The position numbers and the translations under genes are program-made. A stretch of DNA of 12,539 nucleotides, taken from positions 1 through 12,539 of the forward strand of contig CALGAM010000245.1 of assembly GCA_937951935.1 (NCBI GenBank). The letters are read 5' to 3'. Numbering within the stretch: position 1 is the first letter of the stretch; each line of letters starts with the position of its first letter. Shown piece by piece: positions 1 through 6,115 of this stretch. The DNA is from an uncultured Micromonospora sp. (GTDB taxonomy: Bacteria; Actinomycetota; Actinomycetes; Mycobacteriales; Micromonosporaceae). The notes beneath the pieces are model-generated. The model saw only the letters and a list, made by a program, of their open reading frames with translations. It was not told where the DNA came from and did not search any database.

Positions 1-42
1 CGGGCGGGTGTGCCGGGGCCGCGGGTCCGCGACCGTGAAGCC

Positions 43-1020
43 ATGAGTTGGTCTCGCGTTTCGCTGCGCCAGGCGTTCCGCTGGCACCCGCCGCTGATGG
101 TCGTCGCCGCCGTCATGGCGGCGCTCGGGGTCGTCTCCCTGGTCGGGCTCCTCGTCGACGACCGGATCCTGGTCGGGGCGCCGATCTGGCTCAAGCCGTT
201 CAAGTTCGCCGTCTCGTTCCTGACCTACGTGGCGACGCTGGCCTGGATGATCTCGCTGATGACGCGCGGCCGGCGGGTCGCCTGGTGGGCCGGAACGGTC
301 GTCGCCGTGACCGGGTTCGTCGAGGTGGGGCTGATCGTCCTGCAGGCCGCCCGGGGCCGGCAGAGCCACTTCAACTTCGCCACGCCCCTGGACACCGCGA
401 TCTACGCGCTGATGGCCACCACGATCGCGGTGCTCTACGGCGGCACGCTGGTCCTCGCCGTCCTGCTGCTGCTCCAACGGATGCCCGACCGGGCGACCGC
501 CTGGACCCTGCGGCTCGGTCTGGCGATCGCGATGGTCGGCATGGCCCTCGGCTACCTCATGGTGCTGCCGACCCCCGAGCAGCGGGCCGCCGACGTACGC
601 ACCCTGATCGGCGCGCACAGCGTCGGGGTTCCCGACGGCGGACCGGGGCTGCCGATCGTCGGCTGGAGCACCACCGGAGGCGACCTGCGGATCCCCCACT
701 TCGTGGGGATGCACGCCCTGCAGGCGCTGCCGCTGCTCGCGATCGCGCTCGCCGCGCTGGCCGGGCGGTTTGCCCGGCTGCGCGACCCCGACGTACGCCT
801 GCGGCTGACCCTGGTGGCCGCGGCCGGCTACACCGGCCTGGTCGCCCTGGTGACCTGGCAGGCGCTGCGCGGTCAACCGCTGATCCACCCGGACGGCGCC
901 ACGCTCGCCGCCGCCGGCCTGCTCGCCGCGCTCACCCTCGGCGGCGCCCTGCTCGCGCTCCGCCGCCGGCCCGCGCCGGCACCGTCGCAGGAGCCCACCC
1001 GGGTGGAGGTGTACGCGTGA
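43..1020 (+). CDS. Polytopic membrane protein of unknown function (8 predicted TM segments)
   Basis: I do not recognise a named family. The 325-residue protein has about eight hydrophobic segments (roughly residues 17-39, 54-72, 78-101, 118-145, 155-175, 221-241, 256-274, 286-306), so it is an integral membrane protein. Polar residues inside or beside membrane segments stand out: WLKPFKF (49-55), GRQSHFN (105-111) and PHFVGMHALQ (218-227). The histidines at 109, 219 and 224 could be cofactor or metal ligands; this is inference only. A long loop at about 176-218 links TM5 and TM6. I chose the ATG at 43 because the protein then begins just before the first helix; an in-frame GTG at 10 would add 11 residues, and neither has a strong ribosome-binding site. 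The stop codon overlaps the start of the ABA4-like gene (GTGA), implying co-transcription and coupled translation. Confidence 0.8.
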   Translation: MSWSRVSLRQAFRWHPPLMVVAAVMAALGVVSLVGLLVDDRILVGAPIWLKPFKFAVSFLTYVATLAWMISLMTRGRRVAWWAGTVVAVTGFVEVGLIVLQAARGRQSHFNFATPLDTAIYALMATTIAVLYGGTLVLAVLLLLQRMPDRATAWTLRLGLAIAMVGMALGYLMVLPTPEQRAADVRTLIGAHSVGVPDGGPGLPIVGWSTTGGDLRIPHFVGMHALQALPLLAIALAALAGRFARLRDPDVRLRLTLVAAAGYTGLVALVTWQALRGQPLIHPDGATLAAAGLLAALTLGGALLALRRRPAPAPSQEPTRVEVYA

Positions 1021-1592
1021 CCGGCCTCCTCTTCGACCTGGTGTTCTGGTTCGCCGCCCCGTTCTGGGCGTTGATGATCCTCGCCCCGACCTGGTCGTGG
1101 ACCCGCCGGATCGCCAACTCGCCGTGGATCGTCGCACCGCCGCTGCTGGGGTACGCCCTCCTCGCCGTGCCCCGGCTGGACGTCCTGTGGCCGGTGGTGA
1201 CCACACCCACCCTGGACGGGCTCCAGTCCGCGCTCACCGACCCGGCGGTGGCGGCGGCGGCCTGGGCGCACATGATCGCCTTCGACCTCTTCGTCGGCCG
1301 CTGGATGTACCTCGACAGCCGGGACCGCGGGATCCACCCGTTGGTGATGGCGCCGCTGCTGGTGGTGACCATCCTGTTGGCACCCCTCGGCGCCCTCGGC
1401 TACCTGCTCCTCCGCGCCGGCCACCAGCTCCTGCGCCCCGGTGGCCCGGTCGCCGGGACGGCCGGGGCGGGCGCGGGCGGGCCGACGTCCGGCGCGGGCG
1501 GGGCAACGGCCGACGTGGGCGGGTCGCGGGCCGGCGCGGGCCGGTCGGAGGCGCCCCACCGGCCCCGGGGTGACACCGGCCCGGACGCCTAG
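1017..1592 (+). CDS. ABA4-like (DUF4281) membrane protein
   Basis: This 191-residue protein resembles the ABA4-like family, named after the plant ABA-deficient 4 protein needed for neoxanthin formation. The bacterial function is unknown. The diagnostic stretch is HMIAFDLFVGRWMYLDSR (residues about 84-101), followed by a PL-x-P-hydrophobic helix and GALGYLLLR. About four hydrophobic segments are visible (residues 3-22, 38-53, 78-96, 107-133). Residues about 141-191 form a Gly/Ala-rich low-complexity tail repeating GAGG/GRAGAG-like units, beyond the usual family core and probably cytoplasmic and disordered. The GTG at 1017 overlaps the preceding stop codon, a normal coupled actinobacterial start, so much longer readings starting upstream are shadows of the first gene. 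Its stop lies 10 bases before the sensor-kinase start, making an operon with the two-component genes plausible. The family call is from memory of the motif. Confidence 0.8.
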   Translation: MTGLLFDLVFWFAAPFWALMILAPTWSWTRRIANSPWIVAPPLLGYALLAVPRLDVLWPVVTTPTLDGLQSALTDPAVAAAAWAHMIAFDLFVGRWMYLDSRDRGIHPLVMAPLLVVTILLAPLGALGYLLLRAGHQLLRPGGPVAGTAGAGAGGPTSGAGGATADVGGSRAGAGRSEAPHRPRGDTGPDA

Positions 1593-1603
1593 GCTGGGCG
1601 CCG
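1570..1603 (+). promoter_or_regulatory. Candidate leaderless promoter of the sensor-kinase gene
   Basis: TAGGCT at 1590-1595 sits seven bases before the GTG start at 1603, the position of a -10 hexamer for a transcript that begins at the start codon. There is no Shine-Dalgarno sequence. A GTGACA at 1570-1575 could be the -35, but the 14-base spacer is short. The -10 overlaps the stop codon of the ABA4-like gene, so the kinase and regulator may be transcribed both from here and by read-through. Confidence 0.45.
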
Positions 1604-2778
1604 TGGTCTCCCGCTGGATCTTCCGGCTCTTCGACGACCGGTACGCGTGGCTGCGCCTGACGCTGCTCGCCCTCAGCGGCGTCGGTTTCCTGCTGCTGCG
1701 TCCGTATCCGGACGATCCGTACGCCCCCGTGGACTGGGCGTTCGCCCTCGCCGCGATCGTGATCTGCCCGGTCGGGGTGCGGTGGCCGCTGGCCAACGCC
1801 CTCATCCTGGTGGTGGTCTTCGGGCTCGCCGGCTGGTTCGGCCAGACCACGCCGATCGTGCCCCAGGTCGGCGCCACCTGGGCCGTCGTGGAGCTGACGT
1901 TGCGGGCACCGACCCGGCAGGTGGCCGTCGCCGTGGCGGCGCTGCTGGCGGCGTACCTCGTCAGCTCGCTCGACCGGCTGCCGGCCGCGTGGCTGAACTG
2001 GCTCTACGGCGTCACGGTGACGGTGGGGGCGCCGCTGCTGATCGGCATGAACATCCGGGCGAGCCGGCAACTCGCCCGGCAGGCCGAACAGCGGGTGGCG
2101 ATCGAGGCGGAGGCGGCCCGCGCCAGCGAGCGGGCCGCCATCGCCCGGGAACTGCACGACCTCGTCGCCCACCACGTCGCCTCGATGGTGCTGCGGGTCG
2201 GCGTGGCCCGGCACGTGCTGCGCGACACCGACCCCCGGGTCACCGAGGTCTTCGACGACCTGCACGACAGCGGCACCAGCGCCCTGGCGGACCTGCGCCG
2301 GCTGGTGGCGGTGTTGCGCGACCCGGCGACCGTCGGCACCAGCCCGGGGTACGTGCCGATCGAGCCGGGCGCGCTGCCGGAGGCGCTGGCGACGACGGTG
2401 GACCGGGCGGCCCGGACGGGCCTGACGGTGGACGCCACGATCGACCCGGCGGTGGCCACCCTCGACACGGTACGCGGGCTGGCGATCCTGCGGCTGACCC
2501 AGGAGGGTCTGGCCAACGTCGCCAAGCACGCCGGCCCCGGGGCCCGAGCCCGGCTCCTGATAGAGGTGCGCGACGACGCGGTGCACTGCGAGCTCACCGA
2601 CGAGGGAGCCGGACCGTCGCGCGACCCGCGGCGGCCGGAGCCGGCGGCGACCGGGCCCGGCCACGGGCTGACCGGCATGCGTGAGCGCGTCGAACTGCTC
2701 GGTGGCACACTGACCGCCGGCCCGTACGGCTCCGGGTGGCGCCTGCGGACCGTACTGCCGTTGGGGGTGGGCACATGA
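1603..2778 (+). CDS. Two-component sensor histidine kinase, DesK/NarL-type (HisKA_3)
   Basis: A 391-residue membrane sensor kinase. Residues about 15-150 hold four to five hydrophobic segments with almost no extracytoplasmic domain, so the signal is probably sensed in or at the membrane, as in DesK and LiaS-type kinases. A short helical stretch (151-177) leads to the HisKA_3 dimerisation domain with ERAAIARELHDLVAHHVASM, where His185 is the expected phospho-acceptor. The HATPase domain follows, with an N-box (QEGLANVAKHA, Asn305), a D/G1 box (TDEGAGP, Asp333) and a G2 box (GPGHGLTGMRER, about 351-362). All catalytic motifs are intact. The start is a GTG with no ribosome-binding site but a well placed -10, fitting a leaderless message. 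The stop overlaps the response-regulator start (ATGA), so the two form a cognate pair. The stimulus is unknown; the upstream membrane-protein genes are candidate accessory or target genes. Confidence 0.92.
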   Translation: MVSRWIFRLFDDRYAWLRLTLLALSGVGFLLLRPYPDDPYAPVDWAFALAAIVICPVGVRWPLANALILVVVFGLAGWFGQTTPIVPQVGATWAVVELTLRAPTRQVAVAVAALLAAYLVSSLDRLPAAWLNWLYGVTVTVGAPLLIGMNIRASRQLARQAEQRVAIEAEAARASERAAIARELHDLVAHHVASMVLRVGVARHVLRDTDPRVTEVFDDLHDSGTSALADLRRLVAVLRDPATVGTSPGYVPIEPGALPEALATTVDRAARTGLTVDATIDPAVATLDTVRGLAILRLTQEGLANVAKHAGPGARARLLIEVRDDAVHCELTDEGAGPSRDPRRPEPAATGPGHGLTGMRERVELLGGTLTAGPYGSGWRLRTVLPLGVGT

Positions 2779-3428
2779 TCCGGGTTCTGCTCGTCGACGA
2801 CCAGCGGCTGATCCGGGCCGGACTGCGGATGCTCTGCGAGTCCGCCCCGGACATGACCGTGGTGGGCGAGGCCGAGAACGGCCAGCAGGCCATCCGGTTG
2901 GCCGAGCAGACGGCGCCGGACGTGGTGCTGATGGACCTGCGGATGCCGGTCGTGGACGGCACGACGGCGACCGCCCGCATCCACGCCAGCCGGCCCGCCG
3001 TCCGGGTGGTGGTGCTGACCACCTTCGACGACGACGACCACCTCTTCCCCGCGCTCGCCGCCGGCGCCTGCGGTTTCCTGGTCAAGGACGCCACGCCGGA
3101 CGAGCTGCTGGCGGCCATTCGCGCCGCGGCCGCCGGGGAGACGCCGTTCAACCCGGGGGTGCTGCGGCGGCTGGTCGACCAGGCGGTACGGGCGCGTCTC
3201 GGCCAGACGCCCGCGCCGGCGCTGCCGGAGACCCTCACCGCCCGGGAACGCGAGGTGCTGGCCCTGGTCGGCGCCGGGCTGTCCAACCGTGAGATCGCCG
3301 ACCGGCTGCACCTCGGGGTGACCACGGTGAAGACGCACGTGACGAGCCTGCTGACCAAGACCGGGGCGCCCAACCGGATCCGTCTGGCGCTGCTGGCCGT
3401 ACAGTCCGGCCTGGTCCCGGGGGAGTGA
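2775..3428 (+). CDS. NarL/FixJ-family response regulator (receiver + LuxR HTH)
   Basis: A 217-residue DNA-binding response regulator, normal length for the family. The receiver domain (1-120) has the acidic pair Asp8/Asp9, phospho-acceptor Asp54 in VVLMDLRMP, Thr82/Thr83 in VVLTTFDDDD, and Lys104 in FLVKDATPDEL. The LuxR-type helix-turn-helix (about 152-212) contains LTAREREVLALVGAGLSNRE and the recognition helix TTVKTHVTSLL. It should activate or repress transcription once phosphorylated by the preceding kinase, whose reading frame it overlaps by four bases. A purine-rich GGGGGTGG about 5 bases upstream serves as the ribosome-binding site. The recognition helix lacks the TVKNY signature I recall for DevR/DosR, so I do not regard it as the DevR partner of the DevS-like kinase downstream. 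Confidence 0.93.
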   Translation: MIRVLLVDDQRLIRAGLRMLCESAPDMTVVGEAENGQQAIRLAEQTAPDVVLMDLRMPVVDGTTATARIHASRPAVRVVVLTTFDDDDHLFPALAAGACGFLVKDATPDELLAAIRAAAAGETPFNPGVLRRLVDQAVRARLGQTPAPALPETLTAREREVLALVGAGLSNREIADRLHLGVTTVKTHVTSLLTKTGAPNRIRLALLAVQSGLVPGE

Positions 3429-3436
3429 CCCCGGGT

Positions 3437-3456
3437 CGCGGGCCGAAGGTCCCGGC
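3437..3456. promoter_or_regulatory. Possible DevR/DosR-like box upstream of DoxX
   Basis: The sequence contains GGGCC-N4-GTCCC at 3440-3453. Read on the minus strand this is GGGAC-N4-GGCCC, with the spacing of the mycobacterial DosR consensus TTSGGGACTWWAGTCCCSAA; I count 13 of 20 positions matching. It lies about 140 bases before the DoxX start and overlaps a terminator-like hairpin, so the match may be incidental. Confidence 0.3.
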
Positions 3457-3481
3457 GGGCACGGACCGCCGACCCGCCGGG
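3451..3481 (+). terminator. Candidate terminator after the two-component operon
   Basis: A 9-bp GC stem (CCCGGCGGG at 3451-3459 pairing with CCCGCCGGG at 3473-3481) encloses a 13-base loop, starting 22 bases after the response-regulator stop. There is no T-run, which is common for actinobacterial terminators. The large loop makes it only moderately convincing. Confidence 0.45.
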
Positions 3482-3523
3482 CCGCGGACCGACGCCCCTG
3501 CTGCCACACCGTCCGGTGGCGTG

Positions 3524-3549
3524 GAATCGAGGTGTACCCGGGTGGGTAC
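3524..3549 (+). promoter_or_regulatory. Candidate SigB-type (general stress) promoter for DoxX
   Basis: GAAT at 3524-3527, a 16-base spacer and GGGTAC at 3544-3549 fit the Streptomyces SigB consensus as I recall it (GNNT-N14-16-GGGTAC/T). The predicted start of transcription would be near 3555, leaving a leader of about 38 bases with a GAGAGGA ribosome-binding site. The GGGTAC also forms an inverted repeat with GTACCC at 3534-3539 (4-base gap), so the same segment could instead be an operator. Confidence 0.45.
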
Positions 3550-3592
3550 CCCGCATCGGAACGGGAAACCGACACGAGAGGACGTGGCAGTC

Positions 3593-4153
3593 ATGACCGC
3601 GATGGCACTGCGGCAGACTCCGCGGAAGACCGCCCCGGCGGTCGGCTCCGCACCGGCCGAGACAGCCGCGCAGAAGGCGGCCCGGTACGTGTGGGCGGGT
3701 GTGCGCCTGGCTCTGGGATGGACGTTCCTGTGGGCCTTCGTCGACAAGCTCTTCGGGCTCGGGTTCGCCACGCCGGGTGACAGGGGTTGGATCGACGGCG
3801 GTAGCCCGACCAAGGGTTTCCTCAGTGGATCGGAGGGGCCGTTCGCCGGCTTCTACCACGCCCTCGCGGGCACGGCGTTCGCCAACTGGGCGTTCATGCT
3901 CGGCCTGCTCGGCATCGGTCTGGCCCTGACGCTCGGTGTCGGCGTGCGGATCGCCGCGGCCGCCGGAGCACTCCTGTACGTGATGATGTGGTCTGTCGTG
4001 CTTCCCCCGCAGACCAACCCGTTCCTGGACGACCACCTCGTCCTCGCCGCGGTCCTCGCCGGGCTGGCGCTGGTCGGGGCCGGCAGGACGCTCGGGTTCG
4101 GCGCCTACTGGGAGCGGCTGCCGATCGTCAGGCGGCTGCCCTGGCTGAGGTGA
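3593..4153 (+). CDS. DoxX-family membrane protein
   Basis: A 186-residue protein with a 30-residue hydrophilic N-terminus and four hydrophobic segments (about 33-54, 99-117, 119-137, 149-164), the four-helix layout of DoxX/DoxD proteins. Recognisable stretches are RLALGWTFLWAFVDKLFGLG (38-57), GSPTKGFLSG (70-79) and LPPQTNPFLDDHLVLA (137-152). DoxD-type relatives are thiosulfate:quinone oxidoreductase subunits, and mycobacterial DoxX forms a membrane oxidoreductase complex linked to thiol and oxidative stress. The exact substrate here is unknown. I chose ATG 3593 because GAGAGGA at 3576-3582 is ten bases away; an in-frame GTG at 3584 would lie too close to it. The gene stands alone, with a hairpin terminator behind it, a candidate SigB-type promoter and a weak DevR-like box ahead. 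This suggests stress or low-oxygen control together with the sensor kinase that follows. Confidence 0.88.
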   Translation: MTAMALRQTPRKTAPAVGSAPAETAAQKAARYVWAGVRLALGWTFLWAFVDKLFGLGFATPGDRGWIDGGSPTKGFLSGSEGPFAGFYHALAGTAFANWAFMLGLLGIGLALTLGVGVRIAAAAGALLYVMMWSVVLPPQTNPFLDDHLVLAAVLAGLALVGAGRTLGFGAYWERLPIVRRLPWLR

Positions 4154-4166
4154 CGGCCCACGACGT

Positions 4167-4202
4167 GATCGGGGCACCGCCGGGCGCGGCGGTGCCCCGG
4201 TC
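4167..4202 (+). terminator. Strong hairpin terminator after DoxX
   Basis: An 11-bp perfect stem (GGGGCACCGCC at 4171-4181 with GGCGGTGCCCC at 4188-4198) and a 6-base loop extend to about 15 bp through 4167-4170/4199-4202 with one G-T pair. It starts 14 bases after the DoxX stop. No T-run follows. It should isolate DoxX from the kinase gene downstream. Confidence 0.75.
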
Positions 4203-4247
4203 GACGTCTGTGGCGTCAGGGGGTGTTTCTGGCGTCCAGATGGTCGG

Positions 4248-4256
4248 AGTCCCGAA
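4248..4256 (-). promoter_or_regulatory. DevR/DosR-like half-site upstream of the DevS-like kinase
   Basis: AGTCCCGAA on the plus strand (TTCGGGACT on the minus) matches one nine-base half of the DosR consensus exactly. The expected partner half toward 4237 is poorly conserved. It lies about 95 bases upstream of the -10 proposed for the kinase gene. A single half-site can arise by chance, so this is suggestive only. Confidence 0.3.
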
Positions 4257-4349
4257 TCGTCCGGTCGACGGGCGGGCGGTGCCGCCCCCGTGGCGTTGCC
4301 GTCGGGCGCAGGGGGTGATCGGCGTTACTTACCGCTACATGGACGCGAC

Positions 4350-4382
4350 TCGACAGGTTGGTACGGCGATAAGCTCGGCTGG
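4350..4382 (+). promoter_or_regulatory. Candidate leaderless promoter of the DevS-like kinase
   Basis: TAAGCT at 4370-4375 is placed six bases before the GTG start at 4382. There is no Shine-Dalgarno sequence, so transcription probably begins at or next to the start codon. TCGACA at 4350-4355 resembles a -35 box, with a short 14-base spacer. The layout mirrors that seen before the other kinase gene at 1603. Confidence 0.45.
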
Positions 4383-6115
4383 TGGATCCGACGGGGAAAC
4401 CCGGCGACGGCGACGCGGCGCGTGAGTCTCCGTCGCTGGGGCTGACACCGCTGTCACGGGTACGCCTCGACGAGCTGCTGCAGGAGATGCTCGACCGGGT
4501 CGGCGAGGTGGTCGCCAGCCGGGAGCGGCTGCGGGCGCTGTTGGACGCCGTCGTCAGCATCGGCGCCGACCTCGACCTGCCGACCACCCTCCGCCGGATC
4601 GTGAAGGCGGCGTGCGAGCTGGCCGACGCCCGTTACGGTGCGCTGGGGGTGATCGGGCCGGACCGGCGGCTGACCGAGTTCGTCACCCACGGCCTCGACC
4701 AGGCCGCGCACGCGGCGATCGGCGAACTGCCACACGGTCGCGGTGTCCTGGGGATGCTGATCCTCGACTCGCGCCCGGTGCGGATGTCGGACATCACGCG
4801 ACACCCGCAGTCCTACGGCTTCCCGCCGAACCACCCGCCGATGCACAGCTTCCTCGGCGTGCCGCTGCTGATCCGCGACCAGGTCTTCGGCAACCTCTAC
4901 CTGGCCGAGAAGCGGGGCGCGCCGGAGTTCACCGACGACGACGAGCAGATCGTCGTCGCGCTGGCGACCGCCGCCGGGGTGGCGATCGAGAACGCGCGGC
5001 TGTACGCGGTGGCCCACCGGCGTGAGCGCTGGCTCGCGGCCACCGCCGAGATCACCAGTGTGCTGCTCGGTGAGGTACGCCGCACCGACGCGCTGGCCCT
5101 GGTGGCCCGGCGGGCACGGGAGGTGGCCGAGGCCGAGCTGGTCCTGGTGCTGCTGTACGACGAGGACGAGGGGCTGTTCACCGTCGAGGTCGCCGACGCG
5201 GGCGACGGCCCACCGCCGCAGCTCGTGGGCGCGATCCTGCCCGCCGTCGAGACCGCCTTCGCCGCCTCCGTCACCGACGACGAGCTCATGGTGCTCGACA
5301 GCCTGGCCAAGGCCGCCCGGTGGCCGGCAGCCGTCACCGACGGACCGGCCGTGGTGTCGCCACTGACCGCCGGCAACACCCTGCACGGCGTGCTGATCGT
5401 GGCGTACCCGCCGGGACAGAACCGGAAGACCGACGACGACCTGCCGCTGTTGGCCAGTTTCGCCGGACAGGCCGCGCTGACGATGGAACGGGCCCGGGCA
5501 CAGGAGGAGCGCGAGCTGCTCGTCGTCCTGGCGGACCGGGAGCGCATCGCCCGGGATCTGCACGACGTGGTGATCCAGCGGCTGTTCGCCACCGGCCTGC
5601 AGTTGCAGAGCACGGCGCCGCTGGTGGGGCGCCCCGAGATCAGCAAGCGGATCAACGCCGCCGTGGACGAGCTGGACGCCACGATCCGGGACATCCGGCG
5701 GGCGATCTTCGAGCTGCGGACGCCGGTGAGCGCCACACTGCGTACCGAGATCGGTGCGGCGGTCGACTCGGCGGCCGACCTGCTGGGGTTCCGGCCGACG
5801 GTGGAGCTGTCCGGCCCGATCGACAGCGCCGTACCGGACGAGGTGGGTCGGGATCTGCTCGCCGTGCTGCAGGAGGCGCTGTCCAACGTCGTCCGGCACG
5901 CGCGGGCCAGCCGGGTGACCGTGCGGGTGGCGGTCGACGGCGGCCGGCTCACCCTGGTCGTGTCCGACGACGGCATCGGCCTCGATCCCGCCGCGGCCCG
6001 CGGCGGGTTGGTGAACATGCGCAACCGCGCCGTCGACCACGGGGGCGAGTTCGACATCCGGCCGGGTGACCCGTCGGGCACGGTGCTGAGCTGGAGCGTT
6101 CCGCTCCGCCCCTGA
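4382..6115 (+). CDS. DevS/DosT-like haem GAF sensor histidine kinase
   Basis: A soluble 577-residue kinase collinear with mycobacterial DevS/DosT: an N-terminal helix (30-50), GAF-A (55-210), GAF-B (216-370), HisKA_3 (380-446) and HATPase (485-577). In GAF-A, SYGFPPNHPPMHSFLGVP contains His151, which aligns with the DevS haem ligand His149; Tyr173 aligns with distal Tyr171. Where DevS has Glu87, this protein has Gly89, as DosT has Gly85, a residue linked to open gas access to the haem. RIARDLHDVVIQRLFATGLQ carries phospho-acceptor His394. The N-box (LQEALSNVVRHA), D-box (SDDGIGLD) and G2 (GGLVNMRNRA) are intact. The predicted role is cytoplasmic O2/NO/CO sensing with phosphorelay to a DevR-type regulator. 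No such regulator is adjacent. Flanking DoxX and Acg-type genes fit a hypoxia regulon. Motif identity is seen directly; the haem content and ligand are inferred from the family. Confidence 0.93.
   Translation: MDPTGKPGDGDAARESPSLGLTPLSRVRLDELLQEMLDRVGEVVASRERLRALLDAVVSIGADLDLPTTLRRIVKAACELADARYGALGVIGPDRRLTEFVTHGLDQAAHAAIGELPHGRGVLGMLILDSRPVRMSDITRHPQSYGFPPNHPPMHSFLGVPLLIRDQVFGNLYLAEKRGAPEFTDDDEQIVVALATAAGVAIENARLYAVAHRRERWLAATAEITSVLLGEVRRTDALALVARRAREVAEAELVLVLLYDEDEGLFTVEVADAGDGPPPQLVGAILPAVETAFAASVTDDELMVLDSLAKAARWPAAVTDGPAVVSPLTAGNTLHGVLIVAYPPGQNRKTDDDLPLLASFAGQAALTMERARAQEERELLVVLADRERIARDLHDVVIQRLFATGLQLQSTAPLVGRPEISKRINAAVDELDATIRDIRRAIFELRTPVSATLRTEIGAAVDSAADLLGFRPTVELSGPIDSAVPDEVGRDLLAVLQEALSNVVRHARASRVTVRVAVDGGRLTLVVSDDGIGLDPAAARGGLVNMRNRAVDHGGEFDIRPGDPSGTVLSWSVPLRP

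Noticed and set aside
48..1016. A long plus-strand frame upstream of, and in frame with, the ABA4-like gene
   Set aside because: It overlaps the first membrane-protein gene in another frame and is Arg/Ala/Pro/Gly-rich shadow sequence. The GTG at 1017 gives a normal coupled start.
1234..2664. Long minus-strand frames opposite the ABA4-like and kinase genes
   Set aside because: They are antisense shadows rich in Arg, Gly and Pro, with no motifs, opposite genes with complete catalytic motifs.
2775..3428. Response regulator as the DevR/DosR partner of the DevS-like kinase
   Set aside because: It overlaps its own DesK-type kinase, is separated from the DevS-like gene by DoxX and two terminators, and lacks the TVKNY recognition helix of DevR.
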